Shown here in pieces: positions 46,495 to 55,420 of a stretch of DNA of 64,000 bases. The position numbers and the translations under genes were made by a program. Each line of letters begins with the position of its first letter. Positions within the stretch are counted from its first letter, which is position 1. The notes under the pieces are model-generated. The model had not been told where the DNA came from, searched no databases, and saw nothing but the letters and a program-made list of their open reading frames with translations. Location: positions 216,158 through 280,157 of the forward strand of contig JAHXIP010000004.1 of NCBI GenBank assembly GCA_025655575.1. Direction: 5' to 3'. This DNA is from Candidatus Thiodiazotropha sp. (ex Monitilora ramsayi). GTDB taxonomy: Bacteria > Pseudomonadota > Gammaproteobacteria > Chromatiales > Chromatiaceae.

Positions 46495-47229
46495 GTGAAT
46501 ATAAAGAAGCTTGTAATCAGCGCGGGACTCGCAGCCTCCTTTTTTATCGGCTCGGCAGCGCACGCCACCATCATGACTGATAGTCATTCAACATCCTTTA
46601 ATTTTTCCTCTTATGACACGCTGTATGATAGAAACGCGGGAAAGGATGAGAATGGTAAGAACTATCTGACCAAAAGAATTAACAGAAAAACTCTTTTTGT
46701 CGACCGTTTCGATAGCAGTTTGGGTACCTTACTGGATGTCTCGATCTGGTTCGAATCTGACTGGTCCTTGACCTCTACTGTCAACTCATACGACCCAAGA
46801 AACGGAAACAGAACCGCGACCGGTAAAGGCAAATCTGTCAGCAACCAGCAGATTCGTCTGATAGATCCTTTCAGAGAGATCGCAAAAAATAACGAGGTAG
46901 TGAGATCAAACTGCCGGGATACACCCCGCTGTAGGGACACCGATAGTGCAGCTGGAAGTTTTGATGGGAGTTTCGATCTGACTGATTTCACTCGCAGCGA
47001 TTTCATCGGCACCGATATGCTCGACTTCAAAGTCGTCCGCACGCTCACAGCCGATCTTTTGAACTGTGGCTTCCGTGATCGCTGCTGGCAGAGAAACTCC
47101 AACAACGCCTGGAGTGGTAATATTTATGTGGATTACACCTACTCCGTACCCGAGCCATCTGCTCTCGCTCTGATGGGCCTGGGCCTGGCAGGACTCGGCG
47201 CCAGCCGTCTGCGTAAACGCAGCAGCTGA
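46495..47229 (+). CDS. PEP-CTERM sorting domain protein
   Basis: Exported protein of unknown function (244 aa) with a signal peptide (LVISAGLAASFFIGSAAHA) and a C-terminal PEP-CTERM tripartite signal: VPEPSALALMGLGLAGLG followed by the basic tail ASRLRKRSS. It would be processed by an exosortase and usually accompanies exopolysaccharide production. The core is polar with two Cys pairs (NCRDTPRC; NCGFRDRC). I chose GTG 46495 (MNIKKLV), because GGAG lies nine bases upstream; the ATG at 46486 abuts that same site too closely. No exosortase gene is in the window. Confidence 0.9.
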   Translation: MNIKKLVISAGLAASFFIGSAAHATIMTDSHSTSFNFSSYDTLYDRNAGKDENGKNYLTKRINRKTLFVDRFDSSLGTLLDVSIWFESDWSLTSTVNSYDPRNGNRTATGKGKSVSNQQIRLIDPFREIAKNNEVVRSNCRDTPRCRDTDSAAGSFDGSFDLTDFTRSDFIGTDMLDFKVVRTLTADLLNCGFRDRCWQRNSNNAWSGNIYVDYTYSVPEPSALALMGLGLAGLGASRLRKRSS

Positions 47230-47254
47230 TTCAACGCTTTCGATCCTCGCTTCT

Positions 47255-47281
47255 ACACCCGCCTCGTGCGGGTGTTTTTTA
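47255..47281 (+). terminator. Rho-independent terminator after the PEP-CTERM gene
   Basis: ACACCCGC and GCGGGTGT form a perfect 8-bp stem with a 5-base loop, followed directly by TTTTTATT, 25 bases after the stop codon. Confidence 0.92.
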
Positions 47282-47398
47282 TTCTATGTAATTCCACTCT
47301 CTGAAAGCTGTCGGGTACGGTTTGACAACACCATCCCATCCCCCGTCACGACAAGACCGCACCCGATAAGTGACCACAAATGCCCGGCATGATGACTT

Positions 47399-50300
47399 TC
47401 ATTGGCGCCCATTCCAAGTAGCGGAGCGCACATCACGCCGCTTCTGTATTGATTCCTGCAGACCCTGCAATAAATCCCACAACACTGGAATAATGAACAG
47501 TGTCAGCGCCGTTGCGGCGGCGAGTCCGGTAACAAAAGTCGATGCCATGGTGCCCCAGATCAGCGAGTAGCTTGGAAAACCGATAGCCATTGGCAGCAGA
47601 CCCAGAGTAGTGGTCAGCGTTGTCAGCAGAATCGGCCGGAGTCGGATATGCACACCTGCAACAATAGCCTCCCGGCGCATCATACCGCTGCGGTAACGTT
47701 TGTTGATAAAGTCGATCAGCACTAGCGCATCGTTCACCACGACACCTGCCACACCGATAACCGCTACGAAGCTGTTGATGGTGAATAGCGTCTGTGTCAC
47801 CAATTTACCGAAGACCACTCCGATCAACGCGAAAACTACGGCAGATAGAATAATCAGCGGTTGCAAGTAAGATTGAAACTGGGTCGCCAGAATCACATAC
47901 ATCACCAATACCGCGATGATGAAGGCATAGCCAAGCGATTCAAAAGATCGTTGAGTGTCTTCGTGTTCTCCGCCGAAAGTGACGGTGGCACCGGGATAGC
48001 CCTCCCGGACCTGCTCATAGTGGTCGCGCACGGCGTTGACTATCGCCGGGGTGGAGGTAGGGGCACCCTCCCGGATATCCGCTTTCAGGCTGATGGCCCG
48101 TTGGCCTTGATAACGTTTGATCTCCCCTGCCTCGTTGTAGGCGCGCACATCGACCAGATCCGACAGATAGACCGGTCTGCCAGCATCCTCCACCATCGGT
48201 ACAGAGAGTGCCTGCTCAGGTGACTCCAGGCTTCCAGGATCGACATAGAGTTTGAGATCGATCTCCTCATCCACATGTCGGTACTTCCCGATGTAGCGGC
48301 CATCCAGCACACTGGCTGCTAACATGGCCACCCGGCTGTTATCGAGGCCGTACTCCGCCACCCGCTGCTGATTGACTTCAAGACGGAAGACTCGCTTTGG
48401 CTCACCCCGGTCATCCTTCAGATCGAGAAGATGTGTGCCGATGTCGGGGGACTCCCGCATAAAGGCCAGCAGCGCTTTCGCCAACGCAGATACCGAAGCC
48501 ACATTGGCCCCGACTACCCGCACATTGATGTCTTTACCGCTAGGTGGACCGTCACTCTGTGGATGGATAGAGATTCGGTATCCATCCTTTTCGTACAGGG
48601 GAGTAAGTTTTTCCCGCATACGTTCCAGGTGGTCCAGTGGATCATCAAATGTCTGATCGTCCACCGACGGCATGGTCACCATCACCGAGCCATGATTATT
48701 GCCGTAGATCGGTTCGTAGTCTTCATTGAAATAGAGACCGGCAAAACCGGAAGTGGCTTTAGCCATACCGGGACCATCCTGCAGGATCGTCTCCGAGATC
48801 TGTTTGACCCGCTCGTTCACCTCCTCGATGGGAACACTGCTCGGCCCTATCAGATCCACATAGTAGAGTTTGTAGTCATCGGGAAAGAACTGAATACGAA
48901 TCAGCGGCGCCTTGCCGGAGGCCGAGAGGGAGAGAATCACTACCGAGGCGATGAACACCGCCAACACAATGGAAACTGACAGCAGCCGATACTGCAGGGT
49001 CAGGTTGAGCAGCCAATCGGTAAAGCGGCGCGCCAGACGCATCAGCGCGTTGTCACGTTCTATCAGATCCGTCGAGGCCTGTTGCCTGGGCCCAAAATCG
49101 TAGTAGTGGATTGGCAGAATGAGCAGACACTCCACCAGTGAGGCGACAATGGCGAAGGTCACCGCTTTAGGCACCAGCGCAAAAAACTGGCCGGTGGAGC
49201 CGGTCATGATCAGCATCGGCAGAAAGGCGGCGACCGTGGTCATGGTGGCGGCGATTACCGGCACTGCCACCTCAGCCGTACCTTCGATAATCGCCTCACG
49301 CAACGGTTTACCTTCTTGCACGTGGCGATAGATATTCTCGGTCACGACGATAGCATCATCCACCACAATGCCAGTCACCAGCACAAAGGAGAAAAGGGTG
49401 ATTTCGTTCAGACTATTGCCGGTGAGGTACATGATCAGCATGGTGATCATGAACGAAAAAGGGATACCGATAGTCACCAGGCCCGCGTTGCGTACCCCCA
49501 TGAAATACCAGATGATCAGGCTCACCAGCGTGATACCCACCAGCATGTTCATGCCCAGGGTGTTCAATCCATCCTTGATGTAGACGGTGGAATCCTGAGT
49601 CAGCACCACATCCACGCCCTGTTCCGTGAGAGAGGGTCTGAAACTATCGACCACCGCCACAACCCGGTCACGGATATCCATGGCGTTGCCTTCATCCGAT
49701 TTGATCACCTTCAGGCCGATCGAGGGCTTGCCGTTGACCGAGGCGATGGCGACAGGATCGCGATAATCGAGACCGATACGACTGGCAATATCCTCCACCC
49801 GCAACAAGCTACCATCGGAATCCCGACGCACGACAGTGGACTGGACCTGCTCCAGGCTACGGAAGCGCTCATCCAGTTTGATCAGGAACTCTCCGCTCTT
49901 GTTGGTATATTTCCCAGCCGGAATAGTCAGGTTGGCACTGCCCAACGCCTCTGCCACCTGATCGAAACTGACACCCAGCAGTCGCAGCTTCTCTGGATCT
50001 AAAAAGACATGGAATTCCTGAGTCAGCTCCCCCGAAAACTCCACCTGCTGCACACCGGGAATCTTCAACAGCAGGATCTTGACCTCTTCCGACATCAACG
50101 CCAGGGCACGATTGCTGTGTTCACCGATCAGATTGACGGAGATGACCGGCAGCCAGTCCTGCACTTTGGCATTCAGCAGTCTCGGCGGGTCGACCCCCTC
50201 CGGCAGCTCATTGATGATATTCAGGACTTCGAACCGAACCTCGTTGAAGAGGCTGTCGTAGTCGCTGTCATCGACGAACTTGAGGCGGAGGTGGGAGCGC

Positions 50301-50563
50301 CCACTGAAGGAGGTGGCGTTGATCCACTCCACATCATCCACCCGTTCTACAGCTTCTTCGATCTTGCGCGTAACCAGGCTCTCGACCTCCACGGGGGAGG
50401 CGCCCGGATAGACCGTGGAGATAATGACTTCACCGAAACCGAAATTGGGATAACGTTCTGCCGGTAGCGCAAACAGTGTGATAAAGCCCACCACCATCAG
50501 CACCACAAACATCAGGTTGTAGAAGACCCGTTGTTTGAGGGAGAAGGCAACCACTGATTGCAT
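47399..50563 (-). CDS. RND efflux transporter permease (AcrB/HAE-1 like)
   Basis: Inner-membrane proton-driven pump subunit of 1054 residues, the usual size. It begins with the family N-terminus (YNLMFVVLMVVGFITLFALP in TM1), has the proton-relay Asp pair in TM4 (VTGIVVDDAIVVTENIYRH), the first-half FIIAVLVMYVILATQFQSYL partner in the second half (TM8) and GVAGVVVNDALVLIDFIN in TM10. The porter domains are complete. Substrate cannot be read from sequence. It is transcribed with an adaptor five bases upstream; no outer-membrane TolC-type gene is adjacent. Confidence 0.94.
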   Translation of the reverse strand: MQSVVAFSLKQRVFYNLMFVVLMVVGFITLFALPAERYPNFGFGEVIISTVYPGASPVEVESLVTRKIEEAVERVDDVEWINATSFSGRSHLRLKFVDDSDYDSLFNEVRFEVLNIINELPEGVDPPRLLNAKVQDWLPVISVNLIGEHSNRALALMSEEVKILLLKIPGVQQVEFSGELTQEFHVFLDPEKLRLLGVSFDQVAEALGSANLTIPAGKYTNKSGEFLIKLDERFRSLEQVQSTVVRRDSDGSLLRVEDIASRIGLDYRDPVAIASVNGKPSIGLKVIKSDEGNAMDIRDRVVAVVDSFRPSLTEQGVDVVLTQDSTVYIKDGLNTLGMNMLVGITLVSLIIWYFMGVRNAGLVTIGIPFSFMITMLIMYLTGNSLNEITLFSFVLVTGIVVDDAIVVTENIYRHVQEGKPLREAIIEGTAEVAVPVIAATMTTVAAFLPMLIMTGSTGQFFALVPKAVTFAIVASLVECLLILPIHYYDFGPRQQASTDLIERDNALMRLARRFTDWLLNLTLQYRLLSVSIVLAVFIASVVILSLSASGKAPLIRIQFFPDDYKLYYVDLIGPSSVPIEEVNERVKQISETILQDGPGMAKATSGFAGLYFNEDYEPIYGNNHGSVMVTMPSVDDQTFDDPLDHLERMREKLTPLYEKDGYRISIHPQSDGPPSGKDINVRVVGANVASVSALAKALLAFMRESPDIGTHLLDLKDDRGEPKRVFRLEVNQQRVAEYGLDNSRVAMLAASVLDGRYIGKYRHVDEEIDLKLYVDPGSLESPEQALSVPMVEDAGRPVYLSDLVDVRAYNEAGEIKRYQGQRAISLKADIREGAPTSTPAIVNAVRDHYEQVREGYPGATVTFGGEHEDTQRSFESLGYAFIIAVLVMYVILATQFQSYLQPLIILSAVVFALIGVVFGKLVTQTLFTINSFVAVIGVAGVVVNDALVLIDFINKRYRSGMMRREAIVAGVHIRLRPILLTTLTTTLGLLPMAIGFPSYSLIWGTMASTFVTGLAAATALTLFIIPVLWDLLQGLQESIQKRRDVRSATWNGRQ

Positions 50564-50568
50564 GACTG

Positions 50569-51564
50569 CTACTCGTTGTTCAAGAGAAACTGATCACCGG
50601 GCTTGACTGCCGGTGAGACCACACTGACCCAGTCACCATCAGGTCCATTGGTACGCCCAAGATAGACAACTCTGACCGCTTCACCATCCGGTCGTTTCAA
50701 CCAGTATTGCTCGTAGCGTTGATCCAAAGCTTTCTCAGGCACCAGAATCGCACCTGTTCGCAAAGGAATATCGAGACCCAGTTCGACACGCAACCCACCT
50801 CTAGGGGATTTAATGCCTTGAGCAATCTCTAACTCCACCTGAATTTTACGCGAGGCGTCATCGAATGCCGGAGAGACGCGCAACAACCGCGCCGATACCT
50901 CAACTTGTTGCTCGGGCAGACTGACTTTCAGCAACCCTTCCATATCGTGCAGTGTCTGGTACTCCCCCATACTCAGCGCAAAGGGTACAAGCAGACTGCG
51001 ATAGTCACCCACTTCGACGACCGGCTCTCCCGTATTGACCCACTGCCCCGGTTCCACATGACGTCGGATGACCTGCCAACCGGCTGGCGCCTGAATGCAG
51101 TGGCGGCTTTTTCTCTCTTTCAGTGTATTCGCCGCAATCTGTAAAGACTGGAGTTGTATCTGTGTCTTATCCAGGTTCCGCTGGGCGGTATCGAGTTGGC
51201 TCTCCGACGAACTGTTCTTCTTCAACAACTGCCGGATACGCGCCACCTCTTTGCGAAAGTAGGTCCGGTCTACTACCAGCGCATCCTGCTCCGCCCTGTT
51301 GGCCTGCAATTCCAGGTCGATGAATGTCTGGTCGAGACAAGCGAAGGCTTTGCCCTCTCCCATCACATCGCCCACATCGGCATTGACCAGGGATACGCGC
51401 CCCGCCGCCTCCGCTGAAAGCACCAACCGGGTGCGCGCCCGGGTAAAGCCGGACTGGACTTCCCGCTGCATCGCCGGTTTGGCTGTGATCAGATTATCCG
51501 CTGCAGACGCAGCCAGTGGCGAAAGCCAGAAAAGAAACAGGACCGAAAGAATGCTCGACTTCAT
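50569..51564 (-). CDS. RND efflux periplasmic adaptor (HlyD/MFP family)
   Basis: Membrane fusion protein linking the RND permease to an outer-membrane channel. From ATG 51564 (MKSSILSVLFLFWLSPLAAS) it has 331 residues and a normal signal peptide; an ATG at 51588 would add eight. Lipoyl half-motifs (GRVSLVNADVGDVMGEGKAF and CIQAPAGWQVIRRHVEPGQW) flank a coiled-coil hairpin (about residues 75-150) and a beta-barrel domain follows. It is shorter than AcrA because the C-terminal membrane-proximal domain is reduced. Pairs with the pump gene. Confidence 0.9.
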   Translation of the reverse strand: MKSSILSVLFLFWLSPLAASAADNLITAKPAMQREVQSGFTRARTRLVLSAEAAGRVSLVNADVGDVMGEGKAFACLDQTFIDLELQANRAEQDALVVDRTYFRKEVARIRQLLKKNSSSESQLDTAQRNLDKTQIQLQSLQIAANTLKERKSRHCIQAPAGWQVIRRHVEPGQWVNTGEPVVEVGDYRSLLVPFALSMGEYQTLHDMEGLLKVSLPEQQVEVSARLLRVSPAFDDASRKIQVELEIAQGIKSPRGGLRVELGLDIPLRTGAILVPEKALDQRYEQYWLKRPDGEAVRVVYLGRTNGPDGDWVSVVSPAVKPGDQFLLNNE

Positions 51565-51645
51565 GGGTATGTGTTCCCTGAACCTCATGATAATGCGGGA
51601 TATATGTGTATAACCTATACCCCATGCGATTGAGTATCAACGATG

Positions 51646-52758
51646 TCACGTAGCGTTCGATGGATAGACAGCCTCCAACCGCTGATAGACATCGTCACTG
51701 AAGCTAGGACTGTCGTCATCCAATGCAGCAAGAATATCGGCCAGATGCTCATTGTCCTCCCTACCCTGCCAGATTTTTATATAGCTGCCGTCCTTGTAGC
51801 CGTGATCCTGGCGAAAGAAGTTGAGTACATTCTTTCCGATATAGGTTTTATAAAGCTCGTCGAAATCCAAATCTGCCGCATTCATGACCTGGGTGAATTT
51901 TTTAATATCGGCTGACTGGGTCTGAATGGTCGACATCGCCAGTTGCTCGATCGACTCCCTGAAATCCACCGTCTCGGCAGGTTGACTCAGCCCCTCCAGG
52001 GCCAGTTCCGCTGCGGATTCCATTGAATCACTGTGCAGGATCAGATCACTCAGGGCAAAGTGCCAGATATCGATGATCTCCAGGTGAACCTGCTGCATAT
52101 CGGGTTTTTGATGTTTCCACCATTTCCATCCGTAGTGATCGAGCATCTCCGCACACTCGGTCCAGATTGCCCGATACCAGGCATAACCGGCTTCCCGCCA
52201 GTCGTCATTGACCTTGCGGTTCATGGCATCCTGCAGTTCGAGCATGGTGACAATTTTCTGTTTCATGTTAGACATCTTTTCGTTGAACCACTCATCAAGC
52301 AGGGTCACGACGGTTTCCACGTACTTTGGACAGCGCGATTTGAATAAACCTAAGGCGCGCGCCTCCAAATATCCCGCATCATTGCTGAGATCTTTTTCCA
52401 GCAGCTCACGGCACTGGTTACTGCCATGCTGCTGGATGAATTCCTCCTGCAACCAGCGGGTTGCGGCATAGGCTGCCTCTTTTGCTGCCTGGTCGTTGCG
52501 GGACTGTGGACCCAGTTCCAGCCCCAACACCAGCGCAGCGCCGGTCAGGGTACCACAAACACCTCCCATGCGGCCGACACCGCCACCCAGACCCGTCGTG
52601 ATACGCATGGCGAGCCCCTCGTCTAGACCATAACGACCGGCATAGACAGTGAGCACCGACTGAGAACAGTTACAACCGTTACAGAAACGATCGACGGCAT
52701 CTTCTGCAATTACCGATACTTGCGGGCTATCTGTTTCGTGTGGTTTTTCTTCGGGCAT
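51646..52758 (-). CDS. Fusion of a C_GCAxxG_C_C domain with a dimeric (all-alpha) dUTPase
   Basis: A continuous 370-codon frame with two recognisable modules. Residues about 20-155 form a C_GCAxxG_C_C family domain: CNGCNCSQSVL, LGGGVGRMGGVCGTLTGAAL, QCRELL and SRCPKYVETVVTLLDEW, with the expected Cys pattern. Residues about 166-370 form a dUTPase_2 (dimeric, NTP-pyrophosphatase-like) domain: MLELQDAMNRKVNDDW, WYRAIWTECAEMLDHYGWKW and HLEIIDIWHF, which supply the metal-binding acidic residues. dUTPase keeps uracil out of DNA; the Cys-rich domain has no settled function and may bind metal or sense redox. An internal Met at about 162-165 could start a free dUTPase. Confidence 0.9.
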   Translation of the reverse strand: MPEEKPHETDSPQVSVIAEDAVDRFCNGCNCSQSVLTVYAGRYGLDEGLAMRITTGLGGGVGRMGGVCGTLTGAALVLGLELGPQSRNDQAAKEAAYAATRWLQEEFIQQHGSNQCRELLEKDLSNDAGYLEARALGLFKSRCPKYVETVVTLLDEWFNEKMSNMKQKIVTMLELQDAMNRKVNDDWREAGYAWYRAIWTECAEMLDHYGWKWWKHQKPDMQQVHLEIIDIWHFALSDLILHSDSMESAAELALEGLSQPAETVDFRESIEQLAMSTIQTQSADIKKFTQVMNAADLDFDELYKTYIGKNVLNFFRQDHGYKDGSYIKIWQGREDNEHLADILAALDDDSPSFSDDVYQRLEAVYPSNAT

Positions 52759-52861
52759 GATAGGCGCTAACGCTGACCGATTCAGAGGAAATGGTCAAGC
52801 AGCGCCCCATTTGTCTGATTACGGGGATATGGCGCGGCAGTGCCGCACCGTTTCATTTAAG

Positions 52862-53656
52862 CTATTCAGCTAGCAGTTCCACTAGCAACCTGCCATCGGA
52901 TGGTTGTAGCGCATGACTGACAGGGGTAGTCACCACACGTGATTTTCCCTTTAGTGTCTGCACCTGGTTCATGTCCTGGCTGAATGCAGGCACCAACTCA
53001 TCACCGGCACCAATGGGACCAGGCCGGACCACAGAGATGTATTCGATCTCAGGATGTGGTTGACGATTGAGCCAGTAGAGCAGATTCCCAGGCTGCTCCG
53101 GGGTCAGGTCGAGGAGTACCTCCCAAGAGTCACGTACCACCCCATAAAGATCCCCGGCAAAGAACTCCTTGACCACGCTAATCGGAAAGGGATCATCGGT
53201 CTCTTCCAAGGCCTCTATCGCCCGCAGCGTACCCAGATGGGGAGAGGCGATGGTGATCAGCGCCTTGGGATTTTTCACCCCACCCTGCACCAGCACCATG
53301 CGGCTGACAACACCACCGGCGGAATGCCCCACGAGTGTCACCGGCTCTCCCGGATGACGGCGCTCAACCAGGGAGATCATCCGTCGCAGCTGTTCAGCCT
53401 GGAAGCCGATCGGTGCCATGGAGAGAAGATCTACCGTATAGAACTTGTTTACAGCCTTAGCATCCGATGCCGGAATCAAACCCCGAGGCGACATCAGACC
53501 GGCGCGCTGCCAACCTTGCTGCTCAAGCGCCCAGCTCACTCCACTGGTTTCCCAGGAACCTGCACTTCCAAGATAGCCATGTACCAACAGCATCACATCA
53601 GCCTTTGAAATCATGCTGACAGAGAACAGTAACAACAGTGCGAAAAAACGTTTCAT
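52862..53656 (-). CDS. Exported alpha/beta hydrolase (lipase/PGAP1-like)
   Basis: A 264-aa product with a signal peptide (MKRFFALLLLFSVSMISKA) and an alpha/beta hydrolase fold. The oxyanion segment VMLLVHGYLGSAGSWE and the nucleophile elbow GHSAGGVVSRM (Ser about residue 112) are clear, and a His near the end (TPVSHALQPSDG) can complete the triad. It acts in the periplasm or is secreted, probably on lipids or esters; the substrate is unknown. It lies 26 bases upstream of soeC but is the 3' neighbour in the same direction, so co-transcription with soeABC is possible. Confidence 0.85.
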   Translation of the reverse strand: MKRFFALLLLFSVSMISKADVMLLVHGYLGSAGSWETSGVSWALEQQGWQRAGLMSPRGLIPASDAKAVNKFYTVDLLSMAPIGFQAEQLRRMISLVERRHPGEPVTLVGHSAGGVVSRMVLVQGGVKNPKALITIASPHLGTLRAIEALEETDDPFPISVVKEFFAGDLYGVVRDSWEVLLDLTPEQPGNLLYWLNRQPHPEIEYISVVRPGPIGAGDELVPAFSQDMNQVQTLKGKSRVVTTPVSHALQPSDGRLLVELLAE

Positions 53657-53681
53657 GGCTAAATCCTCCCGTTGAAAGTCA

Positions 53682-54659
53682 TCAGGCCATACTCTGGTAG
53701 TAGAGATTCTGTGGGTGTTTCGCCTCAGTGAAAAAGTGATAGCGCTCTATCAGTAACCCAAGATACTGAATCACAAAGGCTGCCATGGGCAAGCGAGTGG
53801 ATTCCAGAATATAGGCCAGCACAATCAGAATCACAGGTAACACAAAAACCATGAGTAAAAATCCATAGCGCAGCATCAACAGGCATCCTTCAGAATTACC
53901 GTGAAAAAACTCACGGGTATTGAAGGACCCCCCCATAAATCCCTGCGCCTTTTGATGCAGGTCGGAATGGTGCACACCGATGGCGGACTTCAGATCCACC
54001 TTGCAGCGAAAACGGGTGTTGCGATAAAGCGAGAACCCCCGGCTGATGGCTCCAAGCAGAGTAGCCACCACCGCCCAGGTCCCATAAAAAGACACCAGGT
54101 TGTTACCAAGATAGGCAGAGAAGGCAGCCGCCAGCATGAAACCCGAGGCAACACCGAGGAAGAGGAAATTGGCTACTGTCAAAGGCGAATACCAAGCCTT
54201 GATGAAACGTAGACTGGCATAAATCATTGCGGTGCAGAGAAACAGTAAAAAGGTGGCCAGTGTGGCCAGCACACCGATGATTAGCGTCAGATCCACAGGC
54301 AGGGTTTCGGAGATGACAAACAGGGGATCCGTCCAACCCAGATAATGAAAGAGGCCATAGAGAAAGGTCAAAGCCATTGCCGCCGGCAGCACAATAACCT
54401 CTCGGGAAAGCCAGGAGGTACGCCACTGGGTGGCTGCACGCCAAGCCCTTTCAGGACGCCCAAGATGGAATACTGAAGCAACCAGTCCACCTATAAGCAA
54501 TGCAATCGCAGCCAAGCTGCCCACCGCATAAAACTTATCACTCTGTACCGGCAGCAGATTGGCCAGGGAGTAAAGCTGCCCCGTATAGAGCGCGAGAAAC
54601 AAACCCTGACCGGCACCGATCAGGGTGGTTAAGAAAATAACTGAGAATGCGGGATGCAT
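53682..54659 (-). CDS. soeC: Sulfite dehydrogenase membrane anchor SoeC (DmsC-like)
   Basis: Quinone-interacting membrane subunit of the SoeABC complex. The 325-aa product has about eight hydrophobic segments and DmsC-family features near the N-terminus (HPAFSVIFLTTLIGAGQGLF; SVFHLGRPERAWRAATQWRT). It lacks haem-binding His patterns of cytochrome b anchors. Third gene of soeABC; a DMSO-reductase-like anchor is the alternative, decided against by the close fit of the large subunit. Confidence 0.88.
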   Translation of the reverse strand: MHPAFSVIFLTTLIGAGQGLFLALYTGQLYSLANLLPVQSDKFYAVGSLAAIALLIGGLVASVFHLGRPERAWRAATQWRTSWLSREVIVLPAAMALTFLYGLFHYLGWTDPLFVISETLPVDLTLIIGVLATLATFLLFLCTAMIYASLRFIKAWYSPLTVANFLFLGVASGFMLAAAFSAYLGNNLVSFYGTWAVVATLLGAISRGFSLYRNTRFRCKVDLKSAIGVHHSDLHQKAQGFMGGSFNTREFFHGNSEGCLLMLRYGFLLMVFVLPVILIVLAYILESTRLPMAAFVIQYLGLLIERYHFFTEAKHPQNLYYQSMA

Positions 54660-54685
54660 CTATTCTTTCTCCGAAAAACTCATAC

Positions 54686-55411
54686 TCACCAGGCCACGTC
54701 GTCCAGCGTTTCACCACCTTCCGGCAGACTGGGCAACTGCTCTTTCTTGAGCGGATTGTCGGCGCGGACCAGTTCATCCTCATGGATCTGGATACGGGTC
54801 TTGCGGCGCGGCAGGTAGTGGTTGGCCGGTTTGGTGCCCCACTCCGGCTGCAGGGCATAACCACCCTCCTCACGAATCGCTATAGAGACCACCGAGTTGG
54901 GATCGTGCACGTCACCAAAGAGTCGGGCACTGGTGGGACAGGCCAACACACAGGCCGGCTTGCGCTGCGATTCTGGCAGGTTCATATCGGTAATACGGTC
55001 GATACAGAGCGTGCACTTCTTCATCACCCGCTGCTTCTCATCGATTTCACGGGCGCCATAAGGGCAGGCCCAGGAGCAGTATTTGCAGCCGATGCACTTA
55101 TCGTAGTCCACCAGCACCACACCATTGTCCTCACGCTTGTAGGAAGCGCCTGTGGGGCAGACCGGCACACAAGGCGGATCCTCACAATGCAGACACGATT
55201 TGGGAAAGTGATAGGTCTCGGTATGGGGAAAGACACCGGCCTCGTAGGTCTGTACCCGGTTGAAAAAGGTCCCTGTCGGATCTTCATCATAGGCACGCTG
55301 ATCGGTCATCGGACCGGCCCAACCGGAGGTGTTCCACTCTTTGCAACTGGTCACGCAGGCGTGACAGCCGACGCAGACGTTGAGATCGATGACTAGTGCT
55401 AGTTGTGTCAT
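54686..55411 (-). CDS. soeB: Sulfite dehydrogenase iron-sulfur subunit SoeB
   Basis: Cytoplasmic polyferredoxin that carries electrons from SoeA to the anchor. The 241-aa protein has four Cys clusters: CVGCHACVTSCKEWN near the start, CLHCEDPPCVPVCPTGA, CIGCKYCSWACPYGA, and CTLCIDRI with ACVLACPTSARLFG. There is no Tat signal, in line with a cytoplasmic complex. The gene sits between soeA (10 bases) and soeC. Confidence 0.9.
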   Translation of the reverse strand: MTQLALVIDLNVCVGCHACVTSCKEWNTSGWAGPMTDQRAYDEDPTGTFFNRVQTYEAGVFPHTETYHFPKSCLHCEDPPCVPVCPTGASYKREDNGVVLVDYDKCIGCKYCSWACPYGAREIDEKQRVMKKCTLCIDRITDMNLPESQRKPACVLACPTSARLFGDVHDPNSVVSIAIREEGGYALQPEWGTKPANHYLPRRKTRIQIHEDELVRADNPLKKEQLPSLPEGGETLDDVAW

Positions 55412-55420
55412 AATTCAAAA

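Noticed and set aside
48431..50467. Several 150-230 codon plus frames opposite the RND permease
   Set aside because: Antisense shadows rich in His, Gln and Asp with no recognisable fold.
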